Of a stretch of 56,298 nucleotides of DNA, positions 25,635 through 34,980 are shown piece by piece; position 1 is the stretch's first letter; each line of letters opens with the position of its first letter. The translations under genes were made by a program, and so were the position numbers. Location of the stretch: contig JACABB010000002.1 in assembly GCA_013376985.1 (NCBI GenBank), forward strand, positions 1 to 56,298, given 5' to 3'. The notes under the pieces are model-generated. The model was not told the DNA's origin. It searched no databases and saw only the letters and a program-made list of their open reading frames with translations. Origin of the DNA: Bacteroidales bacterium (GTDB taxonomy: Bacteria; Bacteroidota; Bacteroidia; Bacteroidales; Tenuifilaceae).

Positions 25635-26978
25635 TTACTTCTTAAGATTGTGCTTTTTAACAAAACCCTCAAGAACACCTTTTAGATCTGGCAATCCGAT
25701 TTCAGCTAGATCATAGTAAACACGGGTGTTTGGTTTTTTAATCTTGATAATACGGTTTAGATCAATTGGAGTACCAATGATAACTGAATCGCAATCAACC
25801 TTGTTAATTGTTGCTTCAAGGTCATGGAGTTGTTGTTCACCATAGCCCATCGCTGGTAAAATATTACCAATGTTAGGATAGATCTCGTAGGTCTCTTTTA
25901 GTTTACCAACTAGATATGGACGAGCATCAATCTCTTCTGATGCACCAAATTTGCGAGCTGCAATTGTACCAGCACCAATCTTCATTTCACCGTGGGTGAG
26001 GGTTGGACCGTCTTCAACAATTAAGCAACGTTTACCTTCGATTAAACTAGGATCATCAACTTTAATAGGAGAAGCACCGTCAACAACAATAGCTTTTGGA
26101 TTGGTTTTGCGAATGTTATCACGAACAATCTGAATTCCTTCTGGAGAAGCTGAATCCATTTTGTTAATAACGATTACATCTGCTAAACGAATATTCACCT
26201 CACCTGGATAATAGCTAACTTCAGCACCTGGTCTGTGTGGGTCAGCAACGGTAATAGTTAAATCTGGTTTGTAGAAAGCGAAATCGTTGTTTCCACCATC
26301 CCAAAGGATAACATCACAACCATTAGGATCTTTCTCAGCAGCGCGAAGAATTGCTTCATAATCAACACCAGCATAGATAACGTTTCCACGAACTACATGT
26401 GGTTCGTACTCTTCCATCTCCTCAACGGTACATTTGTGTTTTTTTAAATCTTCAACAGTTGCAAAACGTTGAACTTTTTGAGCAACAAGGTCGCCATAAG
26501 GCATAGGGTGACGAACTGCAACCACTTTTAAACCTTGAGCCATTAAATGCTCAACAACTTTACGAGATGTTTGTGATTTACCACAACCTGTGCGGGTAGC
26601 AACAACTGCAATAACTGGTTTAGTACTCTTAACCATAGTTTCGCCTGGTCCAAGTAGCATAAAGTTTGCACCAGCAGCGTTAACAATTGAGCTAATATTC
26701 ATTACGCGATTGTAAGGAACATCGCTGTATGAGAATACACAGTCATTAACTTTTAAATCCTTTATCAGTTTAACCAATTCCTCTTCAGCAAAGATTGGAA
26801 TACCTGCTGGATATAATTTTCCTGCTAATTCGGCTGGATACTTACGACCATCAATGTCAGGAATTTGAGCTGCTGTGAAAGCAACAACATTATAACTTTC
26901 GTTATCGCGGAAGAAAGTATTGAAATTGTGAAAATCTCTTCCGGCTGCGCCAATGATTATTACATTACGTTTACTCAT
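25635..26978 (-). CDS. Cyclic 2,3-diphosphoglycerate synthetase-like P-loop GTPase
   Basis: A 447-residue cytoplasmic protein related to archaeal cyclic 2,3-diphosphoglycerate synthetase. An N-terminal Rossmann-like part starts NVIIIGAAGRDFHNF. A P-loop TRTGCGKSQTSR follows at about residue 128, then VRHPMPYGDLVAQ, WDGGNNDFAFYKP, DPHRPGAEVSYYPGE and the GTPase-like VINKMDSA. The full family length is present. In methanogens the enzyme makes the thermoprotectant cDPG; what the bacterial homologues make is not established, so the name gives the family only. The gene has a perfect Shine-Dalgarno sequence, rare in this window, its own -7 motif and a strong terminator, and is likely well expressed. 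Confidence 0.8.
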   Translation of the reverse strand: MSKRNVIIIGAAGRDFHNFNTFFRDNESYNVVAFTAAQIPDIDGRKYPAELAGKLYPAGIPIFAEEELVKLIKDLKVNDCVFSYSDVPYNRVMNISSIVNAAGANFMLLGPGETMVKSTKPVIAVVATRTGCGKSQTSRKVVEHLMAQGLKVVAVRHPMPYGDLVAQKVQRFATVEDLKKHKCTVEEMEEYEPHVVRGNVIYAGVDYEAILRAAEKDPNGCDVILWDGGNNDFAFYKPDLTITVADPHRPGAEVSYYPGEVNIRLADVIVINKMDSASPEGIQIVRDNIRKTNPKAIVVDGASPIKVDDPSLIEGKRCLIVEDGPTLTHGEMKIGAGTIAARKFGASEEIDARPYLVGKLKETYEIYPNIGNILPAMGYGEQQLHDLEATINKVDCDSVIIGTPIDLNRIIKIKKPNTRVYYDLAEIGLPDLKGVLEGFVKKHNLKK

Positions 26979-26980
26979 GT

Positions 26981-26990
26981 AACCTCCTTT
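26981..26990 (-). promoter_or_regulatory. Strong Shine-Dalgarno sequence
   Basis: On the minus strand AAAGGAGGTT precedes the ATG at 26978 with a four-base spacer after GGAGG. Other genes here lack such a site, so translation of this one may be unusually efficient. Confidence 0.75.
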
Positions 26991-27304
26991 ATATTATTTA
27001 GTTTTAAATGATTATTCGAAAAATTGCTCGACAAATTTAGAAGTTTAAGCTTCATAATAGAGTTTGATTATGGATTTTTGAATCTCTAAATTCTATAATT
27101 TAAATTCGATCTCAATCATTACATTGTTAATCAGCAATATACATTAATTTGTGCGGGATATGTTAAGAAACATATTTTGTTTTAAAGTTTAGAATAATTA
27201 ATATTAAAGAACATTAATAAATTGCTTATACTGAATTCCAAAACTTTACTTAAGTTTATGCGAATGGTATTGATTAAAATCATCAATGTAAACACATATT
27301 TTTA

Positions 27305-27334
27305 TTGGTTCACTTAATTGATCATTTATTTTTG
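27305..27334 (+). promoter_or_regulatory. Bacteroidota promoter of the siaC-like operon
   Basis: TTG (27305-27307), a 19-bp spacer and TATTTTTG (27327-27334) form the full -33/-7 promoter of Bacteroidota. It is the best promoter in the window and lies 46 bp before the first gene of a four-gene operon. Confidence 0.6.
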
Positions 27335-27379
27335 TATTCAATATGTTGATCTTAATTTTATCGGAAATTTTTATTTTAA

Positions 27380-27757
27380 ATGGAAAAACTTTTTATCGAG
27401 GCAACAATTGATTCACCATCAATCCTATTCGATGGCGATAAAGGGATTATTGAAATAGCCGGGAAATCTCTCCCCGAAAATGCTATTGTTTGCTATAGTC
27501 CGCTTCATCTGCTAGTTAAAGAATACGTTGTTAACCCTCGGCCAAAGACTATCGTTAACTTTAGACTTGAGTACTTAAATTCATCATCGGCAAAGAATAT
27601 TGTTGAAATATTAACCGTTCTAGAACAACTACCACCCAAAGGTTATGTGGTTGAGGTAAAATGGTTTTATAAGGCAGAAGACGATGATATGCTGGAAGAG
27701 GGAGAGGAATTCCGACGAATGACAAGTATTCCTATTATCCTTGAAAAAGAACAATAA
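27380..27757 (+). CDS. SiaC-family (DUF1987) regulatory phosphoprotein
   Basis: A 125-residue cytoplasmic protein of the DUF1987/SiaC family. In Pseudomonas, SiaC is phosphorylated on one Thr by the SiaB kinase, dephosphorylated by the SiaA PP2C phosphatase, and, when unphosphorylated, activates a diguanylate cyclase. The core motif here is EYLNSSSAKNIVEIL, with Ser68 where most members have the phosphorylated Thr or Ser. The family opening EATIDSPSILFDGDKG is present. It heads an operon with a SpoIIE-type phosphatase 18 bp downstream, the SiaA role. A SiaB-type kinase is not in the window. First gene of the operon, behind a clear promoter. Confidence 0.85.
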   Translation: MEKLFIEATIDSPSILFDGDKGIIEIAGKSLPENAIVCYSPLHLLVKEYVVNPRPKTIVNFRLEYLNSSSAKNIVEILTVLEQLPPKGYVVEVKWFYKAEDDDMLEEGEEFRRMTSIPIILEKEQ

Positions 27758-27775
27758 TTAAATTACTATATTTAG

Positions 27776-29704
27776 ATGCGTATTAAATTAATTGGATATA
27801 TAATATTCTTAGGGTTCATTTCGGTTATGCAGCCAAATTACTTATTGGCACAACAGCAAAAACATATATCTGAAACCATACAAAAAGAAATTGATGAGAA
27901 TTTGGCAAAAGCCAAATCAATGGAATTAAGCGGAGACTATAATCAAGCAGGGTATTTTTATAATAACGTTGCAACCACTTACTGGGCAAATGGGATTCAA
28001 AAAGAGGCCATTGCTAATTTTCTGAATGTTATTAATATGTATGAGAAAATTGGTAATCGGAATGCGATTAAAAATACCTATAATAACATCGGCATGGCTT
28101 ACACCGATTTAGGTGATTACCCAAATGCTTTGGTTTATTTTGAGAAATGTTTGGTTGAATGTAGAAGTATTAATAAAAAACCAGAAATAGTTTCTTCGAT
28201 AATTAACATAGCAAATACTCATTCTCTGAATGGCAACTACGAAAAAGCCATCAAAACTTTAACGGAAGCCACCACTATTGCTCAAGAACTTAATGATGCT
28301 AAACTACTAAAGAATGTCTATTCCTTGTTAGCAGAAGATTATGAGAAATTAGGAAACACCCAAAAATCTTCAGAATATTTTGCATTGTACTCTGCAATAA
28401 CCAAAAAAATTCAGAAGGAGGAGATTCAGAAAAAGGAGATTGAAGCAAAGCAAATTGTGGACGAAGCTCAAAGCAAGGTTCAAATAGCTGAATCTCAAAA
28501 GCAGCAAACCCAAATTGCACTCGAAGAAAACAAGGAAAAATTGGATGAAACCAAAAAAAATCTTCAAAAAACAGAAGAACTTTCAAATATTCAAAAAGCA
28601 CAGTTGGATGTGATCAGTAAAGAAAGAGAGTTACAAAATGCAGTTATTAAAAACCAAAAACTTGTTAGAAATATATTCATTGCTATAATTATTGGCGTAC
28701 TTGCCTTTGCTTTTATGGTGATATATGCTTTAAACCAAAAAAAGAAGGCAAACATTCTTCTTGAAATGCAAAATAAAGAGATATTAGAACAAAGGGATAT
28801 GATTGAACAACAGGGTTTTGATCTAATAAAAGCGGTTGTTCAAATTGAGAAACAAAACAAAGATATTACAAGTAGTATTAACTACGCAAAACAGATTCAA
28901 GAAGCACTTTTACCTACTGAAGATCGATTACATGGCATACTTCCCGATTCATTTGTACTTTTTAAGCCACGCGATGTGGTAAGTGGTGATTTCTATTGGT
29001 TCACAGGCTATTCAGGCAAGAGTGTGGCAAATGAGGAATCGCACCGTCATCATATTCGGTTAAGCAATATTCCACAGAATGAAAGCGGTTTCATTATCAC
29101 AGCCGCTGATTGTACTGGACATGGAGTCCCTGGAGCTTTTATGTCGATGATTGGATTCAACCTTTTAGAAACTATTTCGCGAAGCGGAGTAATTAAACCC
29201 GATAATATTCTTAATGAGTTACATAGATCTATTAGATATCTCCTGAAACAAAACCATAGTGACAATCGAGACGGAATGGATATGTCCGTTTGCGTTATTA
29301 AAGATAATGGAAGGCGGTTGGAATTTGCTGGAGCCAAAAACCCTCTTTACTATATTACTGATGGGAAACTGATTCAGATTAAGGGCGATCCTGTTCCCAT
29401 TGGAGGGCTTCAAAAAGAAAACCAACGAGAGTTCACAATGCACTCTATAGAAATTACTTCTCCTACATGCTTTTATATTTTCTCCGATGGTTATGCTGAT
29501 CAGTTTGGGGGTAATAATGAATGTAAATTCTCATCTCGTCAATTTAAAAATTTACTACTTGAGATTCATGAACTGCCTATGTCAGAACAAAAAGAAATAC
29601 TTAATCAGAAAATACTTGACTGGATGGGCGAAAAAAGCAAACAACTTGATGATATTATCGTAATTGGTTTTAAACTTGGGGACAAACATATTGAATTTTC
29701 GTAG
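27776..29704 (+). CDS. TPR-coiled-coil membrane protein with SpoIIE/PP2C phosphatase domain
   Basis: A 642-residue envelope sensor phosphatase. A signal sequence (to about residue 25, ending LLAQ) is followed by TPR repeats (about 30-205) in the periplasm, a long coiled coil (about 210-295), one membrane helix (298-320) and a second coiled coil. The PP2C/SpoIIE domain (about 375-640) has VSGDFYWF, ADCTGHGVPGAFMSMIG, DGMDMSVCVI, FSDGYADQFGG and DDIIVIGF, so the metal-binding aspartates are all present. It should dephosphorylate Ser/Thr, most likely on the SiaC-like protein encoded just upstream. Periplasmic TPRs may sense envelope state. Confidence 0.88.
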   Translation: MRIKLIGYIIFLGFISVMQPNYLLAQQQKHISETIQKEIDENLAKAKSMELSGDYNQAGYFYNNVATTYWANGIQKEAIANFLNVINMYEKIGNRNAIKNTYNNIGMAYTDLGDYPNALVYFEKCLVECRSINKKPEIVSSIINIANTHSLNGNYEKAIKTLTEATTIAQELNDAKLLKNVYSLLAEDYEKLGNTQKSSEYFALYSAITKKIQKEEIQKKEIEAKQIVDEAQSKVQIAESQKQQTQIALEENKEKLDETKKNLQKTEELSNIQKAQLDVISKERELQNAVIKNQKLVRNIFIAIIIGVLAFAFMVIYALNQKKKANILLEMQNKEILEQRDMIEQQGFDLIKAVVQIEKQNKDITSSINYAKQIQEALLPTEDRLHGILPDSFVLFKPRDVVSGDFYWFTGYSGKSVANEESHRHHIRLSNIPQNESGFIITAADCTGHGVPGAFMSMIGFNLLETISRSGVIKPDNILNELHRSIRYLLKQNHSDNRDGMDMSVCVIKDNGRRLEFAGAKNPLYYITDGKLIQIKGDPVPIGGLQKENQREFTMHSIEITSPTCFYIFSDGYADQFGGNNECKFSSRQFKNLLLEIHELPMSEQKEILNQKILDWMGEKSKQLDDIIVIGFKLGDKHIEFS

Positions 29705-29707
29705 TTT

Positions 29708-30640
29708 ATGATTAAAAAAATTGCATTACAAATTATATTATTGACTGTTATATCCAAGTTTGCTTTAGGGCAGGATAACGTAGCGGGTATTTATGTTGAT
29801 AGTTTAGGGCAAGTATATGTTCAAGCAAATATGCCTGCATACTTCTTCCTTGCCCCTGACGATAAGAAAGAGTCGAGAGTTTTGATTACAAGCAAGGATC
29901 CAAAATCCAACCCGATGTACTTTGATGGTAATGGTATTCACTACATTAAAACTTTAGATGCTGAAACCAATAAAATGGTTAGCTTTAAAATCATTGCCGA
30001 TGGTATCGCACCTAAAGTTTCAATCCATTTTAAGGAGGGCCTTTATATGAAATCTCCTAAAAAATATATAATTGAAGAGGGATCAAAAGCTGAGGTTGTT
30101 GCAAAAGATAACCTTTCTGGGGTTAGAGCCATATATGTTTCAATTGATAATTCCAATTTTGTAAATACAAATACTATTTTATTTGGTAATGGTGCAGACT
30201 ATCATGTTAGGGCATTTGCAATTGATAATGTTGGAAATATAAGTGACACACTCGAATTCAGAGCATTAACATCCATAAATTCAATTGTTAAGTTGAATAA
30301 TATTTACTATGATACAAACAGCTCAAAGTTACGACCAGAGAGCAAAATCGAACTCAACGAACTAGCTCAAGTATTGGCAGAATTTCCCAAAGTAAGAATA
30401 GAACTCAGAGCCCATACCGATTGCAGGGGAGATGCAGTTTATAATCTGATTCTTTCCGAAAAAAGGGCAGAAGCCGTGGCTAATTATCTCGTATATAAAG
30501 GTATAGATAGAAATCGATTGACATCAAAAGGCTTTGGAGATACAAGCCCCATTAACGAATGCGTTAAAGGCATTATTTGCCCCGAAGAAAAGCATCAGGA
30601 AAACCGAAGAGTTGAATTTAAAATTCTTCCTATAAAATAG
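29708..30640 (+). CDS. OmpA-family peptidoglycan-binding protein
   Basis: A 310-residue exported protein with a signal peptide ending FALGQ. Residues of about 23-110 form a domain shared with the next gene product (DSLGQVYVQANMPAYFF, then FKIIADGIAPKVSIHF). A short Ig-like stretch follows (AIYVSIDN, FAIDNVGN). Residues of about 195-310 are the OmpA C-terminal domain, with NIYYDTNSSKLRPES, ELRAHTDCRG, LSEKRAEAVANYL and RRVEFKI, which binds diaminopimelate peptidoglycan. It begins 3 bp after the phosphatase stop and is probably translated in coupling with it. It may anchor or report envelope status to the phosphatase. Confidence 0.88.
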   Translation: MIKKIALQIILLTVISKFALGQDNVAGIYVDSLGQVYVQANMPAYFFLAPDDKKESRVLITSKDPKSNPMYFDGNGIHYIKTLDAETNKMVSFKIIADGIAPKVSIHFKEGLYMKSPKKYIIEEGSKAEVVAKDNLSGVRAIYVSIDNSNFVNTNTILFGNGADYHVRAFAIDNVGNISDTLEFRALTSINSIVKLNNIYYDTNSSKLRPESKIELNELAQVLAEFPKVRIELRAHTDCRGDAVYNLILSEKRAEAVANYLVYKGIDRNRLTSKGFGDTSPINECVKGIICPEEKHQENRRVEFKILPIK

Positions 30641-30649
30641 ATTCTAATT

Positions 30650-32362
30650 ATGTTTGCTAAAAATAAATCACTCAAAACATTAATGCTGAAGATTTCTTCA
30701 ATTATTACCCTTTGCTTTATTAGCATCAGTCTAATTGCACAAACCGATACTATACCATCTTTTTATAAAGATTCAACTGGAAAACTATTTGTTGCAACAG
30801 GCTCACATGTTTATCTATATGTTGGCATTACTCCCGATGGAAGTAAAAGTTTCAGGCTGAAAGGGGATAATGGTAACCAACCATTACATTGGAGTGGACA
30901 CGGATTAAAGCAGCTTACACACCTTAATCTATTTTTAGGCCGTACAGTTAGCCTTGATCTTTTTGCTGATGCATTGCCTCCGAAAACTTCAATTAAATAC
31001 GAATCGGGTAAAGACATTCAAAAAGATAATACAACCTACCTGTCAGGTCAATGTATCATTGAACTTAGTGCAATTGATCCTGATGCCGGGTTAAAAGAAA
31101 TTTTCTACTCCATCAATGGTGAGGCGAATACCAAGTATATAGAACCAATTTCGTTAAAGAGCGAAGGAAGCTATAGATTTTCCGTATTCTCTATTGATAA
31201 TGTAGGAAATACTGAGAACATAGCAACACATAATATAGTTGTAGACAACACACCACCCCAATCGCAACTAGATTTTAACGGCGATATATTTGAGAATATT
31301 GTTTCGGGTCGCTCAAGTCTAACTATTTCATCCATAGATGCAAATGAAGTAAAACAAACCTTTTTTAGTATTGATTCTAGTAAAATGACCCCTTATATCA
31401 AACCTATTAAAACGTCAACATTAAGCGAAGGTGAGCATACAATTAACTGGTATTCAGTAGATGAGGTTGATAATGCTGAGTTAGTAAAATCATTTGTTTT
31501 TTATGTTGATAAAACACCTCCTCTGGTTTTTGAAGAAGTGGCAGGGAATACATATATCCTTGCAGGTAAGGAATATTCATCGGGGCGAAGTCAACTTAAA
31601 ATTGCCTCCGTGGATAATAAAGCAGGGGTAAAAGGAATATACTACTCATTGAATGGTAGTGAGTTTAAGCAATACGATAAACCTGTTTATCTTTCTGATA
31701 TTATTGGTACGGTTAGTCTTAGATCGTATGCTATAGATAATGTTGGTAATAAAAGTATTTCCGATTCACAATCGGAAGTATTCACAATGCCTACAGTTGA
31801 TATTACTGGACCTCAGATATATTATAATTTTGGTGAGCCTAAGATTTCTTTAAAAGATACTGTTTGGATCGGGCCAAAGACAAAAATTGCAATAAAAATT
31901 AGTGATACTGGAGCAGGTGTAAACCGAGTAAACTATAAGATAAAGGGCAGGAATGAAAAATTATATACTGAACCTTTTACTATTGATACTCTTGGCATAC
32001 AAAACATCCTATGTACCGCATATGATAATGTTGACAATGTAAACCTGATCTCATTTACATTTGGGGTTGATAATAAAGCACCTATAATTTACTATCACTA
32101 CAGCATTGAACCAATAGGTTTTTTGAACGAAAATGGAGAGAGCATCCCTATCTTCTCAAAAGGATTAAAACTATATCTGGCGGCAACCGATAATATCTCG
32201 GGAGTTGATAGGTTGACATATACCTTAAACAACACTAATGAGGTAAAATATAATTCTCCTATTGAAAAATTTAAATCCAACACAACCTATACCTTGCTTA
32301 TAAAAAGCATTGATGCTTTAGGAAATAACTCCGAAAAGACTATCAAGTTTAGAGTTGAATAA
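30650..32362 (+). CDS. Exported protein with repeated Ig-like domains
   Basis: A 570-residue secreted or surface protein. The signal region is MLKISSIITLCFISIS (the start may be the twelfth codon). The N-terminal domain (about 40-115) is clearly related to that of the OmpA gene just upstream: DSTGKLFVATGSHVYLYV and DLFADALPPKTSIKY. The rest is about five Ig/OmpL47-like repeats carrying the pattern YYSLNG-x-Y-x-P and SIDNVGN. No catalytic motif and no type IX sorting domain was recognised. It is the last gene of the siaC-like operon, with a 9-bp gap from the OmpA gene, so its role is probably structural or adhesive. Confidence 0.7.
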   Translation: MFAKNKSLKTLMLKISSIITLCFISISLIAQTDTIPSFYKDSTGKLFVATGSHVYLYVGITPDGSKSFRLKGDNGNQPLHWSGHGLKQLTHLNLFLGRTVSLDLFADALPPKTSIKYESGKDIQKDNTTYLSGQCIIELSAIDPDAGLKEIFYSINGEANTKYIEPISLKSEGSYRFSVFSIDNVGNTENIATHNIVVDNTPPQSQLDFNGDIFENIVSGRSSLTISSIDANEVKQTFFSIDSSKMTPYIKPIKTSTLSEGEHTINWYSVDEVDNAELVKSFVFYVDKTPPLVFEEVAGNTYILAGKEYSSGRSQLKIASVDNKAGVKGIYYSLNGSEFKQYDKPVYLSDIIGTVSLRSYAIDNVGNKSISDSQSEVFTMPTVDITGPQIYYNFGEPKISLKDTVWIGPKTKIAIKISDTGAGVNRVNYKIKGRNEKLYTEPFTIDTLGIQNILCTAYDNVDNVNLISFTFGVDNKAPIIYYHYSIEPIGFLNENGESIPIFSKGLKLYLAATDNISGVDRLTYTLNNTNEVKYNSPIEKFKSNTTYTLLIKSIDALGNNSEKTIKFRVE

Positions 32363-32448
32363 AGTTATTAACCGGAATTTGATTAAAATAAATATAATAA
32401 CACCTTTATTTACAGTAATATATAAATATTTAGTTTGGTACTGGAAGG

Positions 32449-32511
32449 TTGGAATAATGGAGTTTCATCTTGCTTTTTTTCTTCCAATATTCCATTTTTC
32501 CATCATTCCAA
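32449..32511. repeat. Imperfect inverted repeat between converging genes
   Basis: TTGGAATAATGGA (32449-32461) and TCCATCATTCCAA (32499-32511) pair at 12 of 13 positions around a 37-bp loop. It lies between converging genes and could form a bidirectional terminator or be a decayed repeat element. Confidence 0.5.
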
Positions 32512-32578
32512 TTAAATTTTGTTTATGGAATATTGATTAATAAGTAATTAAACGACTTTTTAAATCGAATGGAGGTTA

Positions 32579-33811
32579 TTACAAGTAGCTATTTTTACTT
32601 ACACTTGCTGAGACAAATGGGGATATTGCACGTTGATATATACCCTGAACGTAAGCAATTGCCATTCCGTAATTTGTAACCGGCACGCCTGCATCTATAG
32701 CATGTCGAAGTCTATTAAAAATTTGCTTACGGGTAATCATGCACCCTCCACACTGAACCACTAAAGCATATTCCCGAATATCCCTAGGAAGTTTATCTAA
32801 ACCAGCAACAACCTCATATTCCAACTTCTTGCCCGTAAAATTACTTATCCATCGGGGTATTTTTACCCTCCCAATATCATCGCAAGAAACGTGATGGGTG
32901 CAACTTTCGAGGAGTAGTATTCTATCACCATCCTTCAACTCAGAAATTTTTGGAGTTCCCTTGATATAACTCTCAAAATCTCCCTTGAACCTTGCAAGTA
33001 GAATGCTGAAACTGGTAAGTGGAATATCTCTAGGAATAGAAGCATCTGCCTTAACAAATATTTGACTATCAGTAACCGCTAAGGCTGGCTTTATAATCGT
33101 TTTACGAAGAAATGCATCTACCTCACGCTCTTTTAGTACAATTGCAACAGCATCATTATCGAGGACATCACGTATAGCCTGAACCTGTGGGAGAATCAGT
33201 CTGCCAGCAGGAGCCTCAACATCTATAGGGGTAATGAGCAACACAATATCCCCGTAGGATATTAAATCACCCAGTAACGTTGGGTTTTTATAGGACGATT
33301 CAGGAATTGCCTCTTGGATTGCAGAAACCAGAACCTCAATACACAATTGATTCTTAATACTTGTTTCAATTATCCTACCCCCATGATATTTTTGAAGTAA
33401 CTTTTCTTTGAGGCTACTATTTAGTGGTTCGATATCTGATTTGCTATGAACTAGAATAAAAGGGGTGTCGGTTTTATTGAATTCCTCAACCAGCATCTCT
33501 TCGAATTCACTCCATATATTTGTTGAAATTACCAGTATTGCCAAATCAATATGGTTTATTGATTCAAGGGTTTTCTCAACTCGCTTTGCTCCCAACTCTC
33601 CGGTATCATCAATTCCCGCCGTATCAATAAGAATAACCGGACCAAATCCTGTAATCTCAAACGATTTCTTTACTGGATCGGTTGTGGTTCCAGCAAAATC
33701 TGATACAATAGCAACGTTTTGTCCTGAGAGCATGTTAATCAGCGAACTCTTACCATTATTACGCCTACCGTAAATTCCAATATGTGGTTTAGACTCTTTA
33801 CCTTTTGCCAT
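32579..33811 (-). CDS. hydF: [FeFe]-hydrogenase H-cluster maturation GTPase HydF
   Basis: A 410-residue GTPase that serves as the scaffold or carrier of the 2Fe subcluster during assembly of [FeFe]-hydrogenase. The N-terminal GTPase domain has IYGRRNNGKSSLINML, FAGTTTDP and DTAGIDDTGELG. The C-terminal cluster domain has CTHHVSCDDIGR and CGGCMITRKQI, giving the C-x-H...C-x-x-C ligands. The dimerisation domain lies between them. Length and all motifs match the family. HydE, HydG and a hydrogenase are not in the window. Its presence argues for a hydrogen-producing anaerobe. Confidence 0.92.
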   Translation of the reverse strand: MAKGKESKPHIGIYGRRNNGKSSLINMLSGQNVAIVSDFAGTTTDPVKKSFEITGFGPVILIDTAGIDDTGELGAKRVEKTLESINHIDLAILVISTNIWSEFEEMLVEEFNKTDTPFILVHSKSDIEPLNSSLKEKLLQKYHGGRIIETSIKNQLCIEVLVSAIQEAIPESSYKNPTLLGDLISYGDIVLLITPIDVEAPAGRLILPQVQAIRDVLDNDAVAIVLKEREVDAFLRKTIIKPALAVTDSQIFVKADASIPRDIPLTSFSILLARFKGDFESYIKGTPKISELKDGDRILLLESCTHHVSCDDIGRVKIPRWISNFTGKKLEYEVVAGLDKLPRDIREYALVVQCGGCMITRKQIFNRLRHAIDAGVPVTNYGMAIAYVQGIYQRAISPFVSASVSKNSYL

Positions 33812-33990
33812 TTGGGTTTAAATATTTAGCAAAATAAACCATAATTACTGAATTATGTTTATTCAATATCGAAATAACGGAACACTCATATTTTGATAAA
33901 ATAGTACATAGCAAACTAAAAATTATGTATCTTGCTTTGTTTGATTTAAGACTAAAACAACCATTTAACTATAACTAATATAATAAAAAG

Positions 33991-34959
33991 ATGAAAGCAA
34001 GGATTATTGTATTGATGTTTGCTGCTGGACTACTAGTAGTTAGTAATCCAACATCAGCCCAAATTGGATCTTTTTTAAAAGATAAAGCAATAAATGCTTT
34101 AAACAAAGGGACAAAAAAGGGAAATGAGACTGAGCAAAAACAGAAAGATACTTTACACACCCAACAACCCAAACAACAAAAACAACAGCAATCGAACTCA
34201 AATCCTGCAAATAGTTTTATGCAGCAGAAGATGATGGGTATGATGGGTTTGAATAATGTTAAGTATGAAATGACTTACAATTTCACATCAAGCATGAGCA
34301 TGGAGATGCAAGCTACAGATTCCCTTGGTAAGAAATCCGATAAAGTGCTTTATACCAACTATTTTGACAAGAGTAGCAAGAGTTTTGCAATGGAATTCGA
34401 AGGTGCTGATAAACAGACTGGTAAAAAGCAGAATAGTTTGATGATATTTGATTACAAAAACTGGGCAATGCTAATTCTTGGTGATAAAGGAAACAATGAA
34501 AAAAGTGGTATAGCTATGCAGATGGCAAAGGATTCTTCAATTGAAGCGCAACAGAATAAGCCTAAGACTCAAACCCATCAAGATTTATCATCGACAAACA
34601 TGTATTATAAGGCAACCGGGCGTACCAAAACTATTGCAGGGTATAACTGTAAGGAGTATATCTACGAAAACACCGAAGGTAAAGGTGAAATATGGGTCAC
34701 CAATGATGTTGTTTTCGATTATTCAACCGCTTACGGTCACATGGGTGGTATGCAAACACTTGCCACAGGAGGTACTGGTTATGGTCTTGGAACAATGATG
34801 GAGATGCACTTTAGGAGTTCACATTCAAAAGCCCAATCGGATCTTGTGGTTACAGATATTAAACCATCTAATCCTAAATCTATAAATCTTACTGGATACC
34901 AAATAATTGGTATGGGAGGACAACCGGGGCAAGGAAAAGGTAAAGAAAAGAAGAAATAA
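33991..34959 (+). CDS. DUF4412 exported protein
   Basis: A 322-residue secreted or periplasmic protein. A signal peptide (MKARIIVLMFAAGLL to TSA, cut before Gln24) is followed by a Gln/Lys-rich low-complexity linker (about 40-75) and a DUF4412 domain (about 80-290) with IFDYKNWAMLIL and GYNCKEYIYENTEGKGEIWVT, given here as GYNCKEYIYENTEG and GEIWVT. A Met-rich segment near 85-95 and a glycine/lysine-rich tail are notable. The function of DUF4412 is unknown, and lipoprotein-chaperone-like beta-folds are suspected. It is a single-gene unit with a strong terminator. Confidence 0.75.
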   Translation: MKARIIVLMFAAGLLVVSNPTSAQIGSFLKDKAINALNKGTKKGNETEQKQKDTLHTQQPKQQKQQQSNSNPANSFMQQKMMGMMGLNNVKYEMTYNFTSSMSMEMQATDSLGKKSDKVLYTNYFDKSSKSFAMEFEGADKQTGKKQNSLMIFDYKNWAMLILGDKGNNEKSGIAMQMAKDSSIEAQQNKPKTQTHQDLSSTNMYYKATGRTKTIAGYNCKEYIYENTEGKGEIWVTNDVVFDYSTAYGHMGGMQTLATGGTGYGLGTMMEMHFRSSHSKAQSDLVVTDIKPSNPKSINLTGYQIIGMGGQPGQGKGKEKKK

Positions 34960-34980
34960 AGAGATAATTAATGATTTGCA

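Larger units (their letters stand above)
26979..27379. other. Divergent promoter region of the GTPase and siaC-like genes
   Basis: About 400 bp between divergent genes. It holds, on the minus strand, TAAATTTG (27032-27039) as a -7 motif for the GTPase gene and, on the plus strand, the siaC promoter at 27305-27334. No small reading frame or structured RNA is evident in the AT-rich centre. Confidence 0.5.
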
